Origin: Sipunculus nudus
Lineage: Eukaryota > Annelida > Sipuncula > Golfingiida > Sipunculidae
Assembly: GCA_026874595.1 (NCBI GenBank)
Contig: CM049307.1
Coordinates: forward strand, 79,150,643 to 79,214,642
DNA: 64,000 nucleotides
Direction: 5' to 3'
Shown here piece by piece: positions 35,691 through 64,000 of this stretch. The notes under the pieces were generated by a model. It was not told the origin of the DNA. It worked only from the letters and a program-made list of their open reading frames with translations, and did not search any database. The position numbers and the translations under genes are program-made. Each line of letters begins with the position of its first letter. Position 1 is the stretch's first letter.

Positions 35691-35722
35691 CATAGCCCTC
35701 GCTTTGCCTAGGGTTATTAATT

Positions 35723-36680
35723 GTACCCCCAGACAAAGTCGGGGGATACAATGTTTTCATGCCGGTCCCGCAGCCGCATATAAATCTTGTTGGCGCGATA
35801 ACTCAAAAAATATTTCACGGATCTTTACCAAACTTGGTATATGTATAGATATGGGTGAGAGGACGTCGCCTATTTAAAATGAGGTCATGGCCTTCACTAG
35901 GAGAGTGTCCTTGACCTTGAATAAATCCAATTTTGGGGAAAATCACACAAATTCTTAAATATCTCAAGAAATCTTGCATGGATTGATCCCAAAATTGAGT
36001 TGATCGAAGATCATGGATAGGGTTGTCATGTTCCAGAAACTGGTTGCGCCACCTATTATTCTTTACTTGTTTTCGTGTCTTTTAATACCCCTAAAAATAT
36101 TCCCATATTTGGTGAAATTCACACAAAATCTTTAATATCTCAGTAAGGAATACATTGAATGATCCAATAATCAAATTAACCGAGGATCTTGGATAGCTTT
36201 GTCTTTTGCAGAAGACAGGTGGCGCCACCTTGTGTCGTTTTCTTGTTAAAATAATGTTAACGCAATAACTTTGTAAGAATTTGAGGTACAGTCACCAAAC
36301 CCACAGGTTTGATGCATCTTATCAACGGCTAGGACAAGTTCGAACAAGTTTGACTTTGATGCATTTTTTCAAGGTCACAGCAGCGATTATGCTAAAATGA
36401 TATTAGGGCAACGACTCAAAAAGAAATTGTGGTACAGTCACCAAGCTTACAGTTTAGATGCATCGTATCAAGGGCTAGGCCAAGTTCAAATATGGATGAC
36501 CTTAATGCATTTTTCAAGATCACAGAGGCGACAACGCTGAAATGATGTTAACTTTAATATCTCACTTAGGGATACATGGAATGATCCAAAAATCAAATTG
36601 ACCGAAGATCTTGGATAGCTTTGTCTTTTGCAAAAGACAGGTGGCGCCACCTCGTGTCGTTTTCTTGTTAAAATGATGTT
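35723..36680 (+). repeat. Interspersed repeat beginning with a hairpin, family A, copy 2
   Basis: It opens with hairpin GTACCCCC...GGGGGATAC (35723-35749) and then carries two related halves, each ending with GACAGGTGGCGCCACCT.GTGTCGTTTTCTTGTTAAAAT (near 36218 and 36638). Inside are GTACAGTCACCAA and TCAAGGTCACAG-like repeats. The layout matches 1091-1700, though the two copies are diverged. Confidence 0.6.
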
Positions 36681-36684
36681 AACG

Positions 36685-38780
36685 CAAGTCCTAAATTAAT
36701 TGAGTTGTGTTCAAAGTCCTCCTTGAACATTAATATTTGAGTTGCCTTGGCTGTTTGTACTATTTACTTGACAGCCGAGAATAGAATTGTAAATTCACTG
36801 AAGGGGTGATATGATGAACATAATTAAAATGTAGCGTTAAGTTCTTGGTATGAACGGTTTTGTACCTTATGAAAATTCAAAATGTACGCCCCATAGAATC
36901 AGACACGATTATTTGAAGAGTATGGATAAACTTGATAAGGAACTAAATTATTAGATTTATTAATTATTGTTTGGTTTAGTTTCAGTGATTATAAAACGCC
37001 CAGGGGTGTGTCCATTAAAAAGCTGCTCGAAACGTAATTCTGCCCTCTGTTTTTAAGCGCGATGAAATGCCAGCGTTTATTGAAAGCCGGCCTTAAGACT
37101 TATTTCCAATACTCTTACGCCGAGTTTCGCGCAGACAAAAAAAAAAGCTCCTTTAGGGAATTTATCTGTTTGAGCCATCAATAGTGGTGATTCCGGGCCT
37201 GGTTCACACCAAGATATAAAACGAAGCGTATTAAACGTAATGTAAGTATATGTGTAGCCTCCAGCATGTTATAAAATGTTAAATATAAAAATAAAAAGCT
37301 CATATTATTTCAGTTTGGGAATTATATAAATATATTTATAATGCATATATCGACTTTTTCTACAGAAGCTAACATCCAAATATGATGAGGGAAAAACTGT
37401 ATCTGGAAAAAAATGCTGTCATTCATAGTCTTTGAAATAAGAAACAACAATACACGATGTACAATAACTGTACCTTCAGCATCTCTCTTTTTATGTACAC
37501 ATCATTAAAGAACTGTTTATTTTTTATGTCGTCTACCTGACGTGCATCCTTGAGGCGGTAACCGAAACGCTCCAGTACAGACCATACACCGCAACCAGCA
37601 ATTATACTGCATTCATCACAAAAGGCATGGGTAGTTGTCTGGTATTTATACCAGCTCAGACTAATCCTTGATCAAAGTGGCTCATAGGATAAAAATAACT
37701 TTATGCACAAAGCACACAGAGTGAACACTGTTGACGTGTAGAGAGGCACGTGTCGTAGTTCCATCCTTGCAGGTAAGTCGTGGTAGAGCGACTGCGTTAT
37801 TTTTCTGAGTAGCTTCCATTTACCGTCGATACCTCTGAGTAGTTGCCATGCCCTTGGTCCCTCTGAGTAGCTGCCTTTTCCCACTGATCCCTCTGAGTAG
37901 CTGCCAATTACCGTCGATCCCTCTGAGTAGATGCCCTTGATCGTTGATCCCTCTAAGTAGCTGTCACTTACCGTTTATCCCTCTGAGATATTTTCCGACC
38001 CCCCCCCCCCCTTATAATCAGAACATCGCCAAGCTTCATCATGACGCCGTTGCCCTTAAAAGGAAGAACGCTTGACCCTAATTAATGTTTTTGTCAAAAG
38101 CTGCCCAGGTTTATATAATAATTATCATGTCTTAAAAATTAGTGTCTTAAGTTGTGCAGTATTTTCTTAAGAATATAGGCAGGGGTTACATATTAACTGT
38201 TTTACTTTTCATCAGTATGTATCAACTATGTAGTATTTTGAGACATGTTATATTCACTTTATTACTATGAACTGTGTATGTTTAATTATATGCTCGCAGG
38301 AACTCAGTATGCACTTAAAATGAGCAATTTTTTAAGTATTGGAAATTACTCTCGGTCTGTGCAGTGTATGCACCCTTGTATTTTGACTGTACACTAAATT
38401 CTATGGATATTGCATGACCTAGGAATCCGAAACACACACATTTTGCATATTTAATCCCGACGGAATAATATGTGATGCGTAGCAAGCAAAATGTTTCACC
38501 ACACCGTGTATTCAAGTGTCAGCATTTAAGTATTCCGTATACATGAGGTGCTGACACGGCCCAATCATGACCATCGTTCATACCTTTATTTGTTTGAATT
38601 TTTCATGATTTAAGTTCATGGTTGGATATTTTTTTTTAACCAGCATTGATAGCTCTGCCGAATTAACGATGGACGTGAGTCATTTGTGTACTGGGATCTA
38701 TGGCATATATAAACATCTCTTTACACGTTCCCACTTAATAACCACCTGACGAAGAAGCCTGTGTGCTTCGAATTAAGCTC
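36685..38780. other. Noncoding stretch, no gene seen
   Basis: No exon was recognised. The 30-bp minisatellite at 37803-37990 and the C-run at 37999-38011 are the only structured parts. Confidence 0.4.
37803..37990 (+). repeat. 30-bp minisatellite, about seven units
   Basis: The core CTCTGAGTAGCTGCC followed by TTACCGTCGATCC-like text repeats with CTGAGT starts at 37805, 37835, 37863, 37893, 37923, 37953 and 37983. The period is 30 bp except for one 28-bp step. Units differ by a few substitutions. It lies in unannotated DNA between repeats. Confidence 0.85.
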
Positions 38781-38786
38781 GTGTTT

Positions 38787-39400
38787 TGTTACGGAACCTA
38801 ATATCAACAGATCATGTATGCGTGACGAACATAAACTTTGTCATGGAGATAAAAAAAATCAGATTCTGTAACACTAAGCAGCGTGAAATGTCTAGGGGAA
38901 TGAATAAGGAAGTCAGTGGTTTTTTGTTAACAAATAATTATAATTTTTTCTTAAAACAATCCTAACGTTACAATACACTAAATCAATACAATACACAGTA
39001 CAAAAAAGTATAAAAGCAAATCAGTATAATCACACAGCATAATAAACAAAGTGCACAGTACCTGGATACCAGCACTGTCACAGCGTCAATAAGTCCTTTA
39101 AAATGTACAATCCTGATGAACAGTTCAGATAATTCTTCTCAGAGAATAATAGTCCAATTCAATCCCAAAATCAATCTTTTGTAATCCAAAAGTGAAGTTC
39201 TTGTAATAATCCCGAAAGCAAACTTGAGACAGGCCGCACTAAATCTGCATATAGTTCGTAGAATCCCTGACACTACCGCAATTATCGGAAAGGTCCAAAA
39301 CTGACCCACACTGGAATATTTCTGTCTCCTCCGGCTCTAAAACACAGCCCCTATTTATAACTTTTCATCCGAAAATTCTAGAAACTTCTATTTCACAGGT
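38787..39400 (-). mobile_element. Truncated long terminal repeat of a Ty3/gypsy-class element
   Basis: It starts with TGTTACGGAACCTAAT and follows the LTR at 62759-63528 through TCAGATTCTGTAACACTA, GCAGCGTGAAATGTCTAGGG, the ACAATACACTAAATCAATAC tract and CACAGCCCCTATTTATAACTT. Similarity ends near 39400, so the last roughly 150 bp, including the terminal ...GTAACA, is missing. The orientation is inferred from the 63-kb element. Confidence 0.75.
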
Positions 39401-39439
39401 ATGACGTACTTATATGACAAACATTGGCATAAAATTTGG

Positions 39440-39860
39440 TGATGATAGCTCAGGCCGCTTCTGAGATTTTAATTTTAGTGTGCTTTTTTGGACAGATGAC
39501 TAAGTTCAACCTCCTGTAACTCGGCCAAAAATCTCCAAACTGAAACCATTCGAACAAACTTGAGAGAGATTGTTCCAGGGATCATTTCTGTGAAATATTG
39601 GACAATTTGGCGGAAAGTTTCGGAGAAGAAGATTTTTAAAGGTTTTTAAGCTTTTCCCCTATGAAATTGAAGTAAATGCAGATATCCAAAAATAAGCTCA
39701 AACTGATGAAATTTGACATATTACTGATTCTTACATGCAATTTGGAGCTGCTAGTTCTTACGGTTTCTGAGATAGCATGGGTTAACGTACGGACGACGGC
39801 GGACGCTGCGCCATCGCATAAGCTCACAGGTTCGCTTATAAGATTATTATATAGGAGGTA
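39440..39860 (+). repeat. Interspersed repeat, family D
   Basis: The stretch runs from GATGATAGCTCAGGCCGCTTCTGAG through a G/A-rich middle to GTTAACGTACGGACGACGGCGG, ending with CATCGCATAAGCTCACAGG. It resembles module B in design (run of GGACG, then an AGCTC core) but has different text. It separates two LTR fragments. Confidence 0.45.
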
Positions 39861-40207
39861 AATGATCTATTACTTCATTTCATGTAAACTTTAAATGACT
39901 CGTTTATAGCAACTAACGCCCAAAAGAGAAGCCTTATTGTAAAAATATATAATCCGAATGAAGCGGACGAATGATGTCATTCCTTTTGTTTAAAGTAAGA
40001 AAACAAAATGGTTGTTGTATTATTTTTTATGACAAGTGTTCTTGCCTCTTCTTTTTACAGGTTGTAATGCACATCAACTACCCCCCCCCCCCCACCTGCT
40101 CTGTATTATTAAATGCAAGGCCACACAGTATAGATCATATATAGTATAAATCATTCACCTAAAACAGCAAACAGGACCATCGTTCTTATATATATAATAT
40201 TATTATA

Positions 40208-40942
40208 TTATATTATAATTATTTCTTAAAACAATCCTAACCTTACAATACACTAAATCAATACAATTTACAGTATAACGACAGTATAACAGTAAATCAA
40301 TACAATTACACAGTATAACAAATAAAGTGTACAGTACCATAGTGTCCAGATGCTAGGCTTTTCTGGATACCACCACTGTCACAGCTCAACAAGTCCATTA
40401 AAACATATAATCCAAATGAACAGTTCACATTAATCTTCTCAGAGAATAATAGTCCAATTCAATCCCGAAATCAATCTGTTGTAATCCAAAAGTAAAGTTC
40501 TGGTAATAGTCCCAAAGGCAAACTGAAGACTGAATAAAATCTGTTACAAAGTTTGAAGAATATATATAAGTGCTGCAATTATCGGAGAGGTCTACAAACT
40601 GACTCACACTCTTCCGTGTCCGCTGGAATTTTGCTCTCTTTTCTCTACTTGCTCTAAACACAGCCCTTATTTATAACTTTTTCATCCGAAAATTCTAGAA
40701 ATGGTAAACTCCATAGAACAATACACACGTTAAAGAAACAGACTTGAAACATCTAGAACAAAGAAAACTGTGTTTCTACACTTCAGACCCCACGCGTGGG
40801 CCGGGCCAACTCGCACGTCTCCCATCCCACGAACTATGCTTGCGCTACACGAATCAGAATGTAACACTCCTGTGCACAATAAACCTGGGCCTGCCTAACA
40901 CGAATCAGAATGTCAACAGCGCACAAATAAGGAGACAACTGT

Positions 40943-40946
<4 letters not shown>
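40208..40946 (-). mobile_element. Truncated long terminal repeat, second copy
   Basis: It lacks the first roughly 160 bp and begins at the TTCTTAAAACAATCCTAACCTTAC tract. It then follows the 62.8-kb LTR to its terminus ACAACTGTAACA at 40946. It contains GACCCCACGCGTGGGCCGGGCC and AATCAGAATG duplications. The (TA)n array at 40947-41040 abuts its end exactly. Confidence 0.75.
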
Positions 40947-41031
<85 letters not shown>

Positions 41032-41040
41032 TATATATAT
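40947..41040. repeat. (TA)n microsatellite abutting an LTR end
   Basis: Roughly 45 TA units follow directly after the terminal GTAACA of the LTR fragment. Confidence 0.9.
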
Positions 41041-41199
41041 GTATCCTCCTCAGTAGGTTCCAGTGCTTGCACACTGTTTGAAAAAAAGGGTATTTTAATA
41101 GGTATGAAAAGTGTTTTTTAAGTGTCCATATACGAATACCCTTTTAAAGGTATTTTGAAATACCCTTATTAAATACCTTATTATTTATTTTAAAAATAA

Positions 41200-41501
41200 A
41201 ATACAGATTCTTATCTGTAAATTCTGCAATTATCGGAATAGGTCCCAAAAACTGACGAGAAAGTCACACTCTCAGTGCCCGCTGATAATTTTCCTGTGTT
41301 CCGGCTCCAAACACAGCTTCTATATATAGCTTTTTCACCCTAGGTCCAGAAACTTCCATTTCGGAACCTTCTAGACTACACCGAACTTTTAGAACACAAC
41401 GAACGCGCTCTGCAACAAGTTCGGTTCCAAAAGCAAAGCACAGGGTTTGCGTCTAACACGAATGAGAATGCCAGGCGCATAATAAACAGATACATGTAAC
41501 A
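41200..41501 (-). mobile_element. Third LTR fragment
   Basis: The text AATTCTGCAATTATCGGAAT, then CTGACGAGAAAGTCACACTCTC, GGCTCCAAACACAGCTTC and a terminal ACATGTAACA at 41501 match the right two-fifths of the LTR family, with an internal segment missing. Confidence 0.65.
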
Positions 41502-41504
41502 CAG

Positions 41505-42114
41505 CCCATATACGGGATCGGGCATTTGATGTTTTTATAGTCGTACGCGACGTGACGTCGTACCGTTCACAAAAGATCAAGTTCCAGTAAATGAAAATAG
41601 ACCACTGTTGTCTTTTGTGTTCTGTGGTGTTACGCTTCCACGCACTCTGTTCGATTGTCCATGGTGTCATAGCAACCGGTAACCTGTAGGACCCCCGACG
41701 TCATCAACGTCTCTACAGAACCACATAACAGTATGTGTCAGTCAACAACGAACATGTTACATATTCTTTCCCGTATAAATCTTAAATTTAGGATGCCAAG
41801 TGAGCAGTTTATATGTTTTTATGATATATGATAAGTTGCTGTGGGATATTTGTTACGTGTAAATGTTATGATATTAATCCTTCCATAGACAGCAAATGTT
41901 GCCGCGGTGTACATTAAGCTTGTGTGTACTGGTATTTAAGAAAACATAAGCATTATATAAACAACCTTAACATTTAAACAATATTGTCAGACGAGCTGCA
42001 GAAATAAATGATAAGGAGCAGATGATTAATTAGTAAATTCATTATGGGCCTTGTTTGCTGAGAAAATGGCGTTTGGGGCGCCCCCTCCCGGAAAATAATT
42101 AAAGAATCCCGCTG

Positions 42115-42195
<81 letters not shown>

Positions 42196-42408
42196 GTAAA
42201 CAACGTGCGCTGCCTCCATATGTAAGACTATAAAACTAGTGATATAAGGATACATGTTTTCAGCTTACTCACACTGACATGCAAAAGTATTCATATTCCC
42301 TGATATTGACATGGAATTTGTGTAAGGTCGCCTGATAATTTTTTCATCTCTCCTTGTACAATTTTCATACAAAATTATTTATTTAATGACAATAAATACA
42401 CTATATCA

Positions 42409-42462
<54 letters not shown>

Positions 42463-42480
42463 TTATTCTGCTTTTATTCA
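41505..42480. other. Noncoding stretch upstream of the receptor gene
   Basis: Contains (TA)n arrays at 42130-42194 and 42414-42460 and an A-run at 42116-42130. A TTTTATTCAG acceptor-like site at 42471-42480 could mark the 3' end of an intron in the 5' untranslated region of the receptor gene. No core promoter was identified. Confidence 0.35.
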
Positions 42481-42558
42481 GATGGGTTGGCTATGAGCAG
42501 ACGACATTTTATGACAACACAGTATCATTGAAACAGACGACATATTACGACAATCGTC

Positions 42559-62383
<19,825 letters not shown>

Positions 62384-62758
62384 GTCAGGAAATTTCTTTC
62401 AAAGGACACATCATCACTAAACTGCATTTAATATAGCCTTGAATGTCAGATAATTAATAGACGTTTTCCAAGCGCATGCGCATTGCACGTTTAAAGCTTT
62501 TTAAGAATTCGGATAAGGTCAGAGAATCTTGAGAAATTTGTTAAATAAGAATGAATACAAGCAACAGCAACAACTGGAACTTTGAATTATAATTTTAATG
62601 TAAATTTTCTTCATTTGATAAATAATCATTTGTCAAAAAATGGAACCAGTTATTCCAGTGGCGTCAATTTATCTTCCAGGGTTGGGTAAGGATGACTTGC
62701 AGACACACACCCACGTATCTGTATGACACTTAATCACCTTTCATGTAATATAACGGGT

Positions 62759-63528
62759 TGTTACGGAACCTAATAACAATAGATCACGTAGTCGTGACGA
62801 GCACACATTTTGTCATGCAGGTAAAAAAATCAGATTCTGTAACACTAGGCAGCGTGAAATGTCTAGGGTAATGTATAAAGAAATCAGTGGCTTTTTTGTT
62901 AACGAATAATTCTAATTTATTCTTAAAAAAACTAACATCACAATACACTTAATCAATACAATTACACAGTATAACAAATGTACAACAGCAAATCAATACA
63001 ATTACACAATATAATAAATAAAGTGTACAGTACCTGGATACCACCACTGTCACAGCGACAACAAGTCCTTTAAAACCAATAATCCACGTAAAAATTTGAG
63101 ATAGTCCAAAGTAAAGCTCTTGTAATAATCTCGAAAGTAAACTGGAGACAGGCCGCAATAAATCTGCATAGAGTTCGTAGAATCCCTCACACTACTGCAT
63201 ATAATGGATAGGCCTAAAACTGACTCACACTCTTCCGTGTCCGCTGGAATATTTCTCTCTCCCCTCTCGGCTCTAAACAGAGCCCCATATTTATAACTTG
63301 TCACCCCAAGCCGAGAACTTTCCATTTCACGAACAATCGAAAAGAACCCAAGAATACATAATACACACGCCCAAAGAACATACTAGAACAAAGAACGCTG
63401 TGTTTCTACACGTCAGACCCCACACGTGGGCCGAGCCAGCCCGCGCGTCTCCCATGGCAACGGACAATGCTAGCGCTACACAGACACATGTGAGACTGCT
63501 GCACACAATAAAATAGACATCTGTAACA
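62759..63528 (-). mobile_element. 3' long terminal repeat of a Ty3/gypsy-class retrotransposon
   Basis: 770 bp bounded by TGTTACGG at 62759 and CTGTAACA at 63528, i.e. TG...CA ends in either direction. It is preceded in the minus-strand sense by the polypurine tract AGGAGGGGGAG (63539-63529). It shares sequence with three LTR fragments at 38787-41501. It lies in the receptor intron after exon 7, opposite in orientation to the gene. Confidence 0.75.
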
Positions 63529-63539
63529 CTCCCCCTCCT
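63529..63539 (-). promoter_or_regulatory. Polypurine tract next to the 3' LTR
   Basis: AGGAGGGGGAG on the minus strand sits immediately 5' of the LTR's TGTTACAG, the position where plus-strand DNA synthesis is primed in LTR retroelements. Confidence 0.65.
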
Positions 63540-63667
63540 GTAAGAAAAAAAAAAGAAAGTTTTCTAAAAAAACTTTCTTTTTGCGATCACAATCACTTTA
63601 TTTTTACAATATTTCATCAATCATCTTATTAACAATATTACATAAACATCTCGTTACAACAGTTCAT

Positions 63668-64000
63668 TATCATCTCGATAAGCAATCAGCAATTACATTG
63701 TCTTTCCCTTTAATGTGTCTGATTTCAAGGTTGTAATCCTGTAAAAACAAACTCCATCTCAACAATCTTTGATTTTTACACTTCAACTTGTCCATGAACG
63801 TGAGGGGATTGTGATCACTGAAGACAATGATAGGCTTGACTGATGAAGTAACATAAACCTCAAAATGTTGCAATGTCACACTCAAAGCTAAACATATTTT
63901 TTTTAATAATGGAGTAGTTTTTCTGGTTTGCATTAAATTTCCCTGAAAAATTACAAATTGGATAATCTATGCCATCACTGCCTTCCTGTAACAACACAGC
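63668..64000 (-). pseudogene. Ty3/gypsy-class RNase H domain, C-terminal part, frame-broken, running off the window
   Basis: The minus strand encodes the RNase H part of a retroelement polymerase: SDHNPLTFMDKL, RLLRWSLFLQDYNLEIRHIKG and ending DCLSR followed at once by TGA. The stretch nearer the window edge (63934-64000) has the preceding RNase H text in another frame, separated by an A8 run near 63897-63904, so the copy is broken by at least one indel. No integrase follows; only about 130 bp separate the stop from the polypurine tract and LTR. Confidence 0.75.

Overview
The window is animal nuclear DNA: AT-rich, intron-rich, with long (TA)n arrays, homopolymer G/C runs and a dense layer of degenerate transposable elements. 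The repeat families (modules with GTCCGTC-like runs next to GCTATAGC, and TGACCTTTGACC-bearing repeats) and the two host genes point to a lophotrochozoan, most likely a bivalve mollusc. That assignment is inference. There is no bacterial operon logic here, and most long open frames are chance frames, many running through (TA)n.

Two host genes are supported by exon-level evidence. (1) On the minus strand, 20363 down to 17395, is an SLC16/monocarboxylate-transporter-like 12-TM carrier in five coding exons joined by four phase-1 introns. Exon 4 carries one extra base in an A7/T7 run that breaks the frame. (2) On the plus strand, 42559 to 62383 and continuing past the right edge, is an ionotropic glutamate receptor (iGluR) in at least seven coding exons. 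A signal-peptide exon splices in phase almost directly to the ligand-binding lobe S1, so the large amino-terminal domain appears absent. The receptor has Arg encoded at the Q/R pore site, keeps the ligand-binding Arg, replaces three other ligand-contact residues and has a highly divergent M3 gate motif.

Layout: 1-9.1 kb holds paired palindromes near 300, a repeat family starting with a hairpin, and a broken minus-strand THAP/P-element-type transposase relic (9113 to about 2249). 9.2-10.8 kb is a terminal-inverted-repeat element. 10.8-17.4 kb is mostly noncoding with (TA)n arrays. 17.4-20.4 kb is the transporter. 21.2-36.7 kb is repeat-rich: two arrays of a roughly 330-bp unit, repeats with perfect DR1 nuclear-receptor motifs, and an integrase zinc-finger relic at 24.9 kb. 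37.8 kb has a 30-bp minisatellite. 38.8-41.5 kb has a cluster of LTR fragments. 42.5-62.4 kb is the receptor gene. Its introns hold an inverted duplicated element (44/49 kb), a tRNA-derived SINE (47.1 kb), a 36-bp minisatellite split by a foldback MITE (51 kb), a LINE relic plus a 68-bp minisatellite (54-55.7 kb) and a small MITE (57 kb). 62.8-64 kb holds the 3' end of a Ty3/gypsy-class element whose RNase H is followed at once by stop, polypurine tract and LTR.

The two host genes are unrelated neighbours: one carries small organic substrates across a membrane, the other is a ligand-gated channel. Nothing links them functionally. The most interesting results are the unusual receptor, the apparent one-base break in the transporter, and the retroelement whose visible end suggests integrase is missing or lies upstream of reverse transcriptase.
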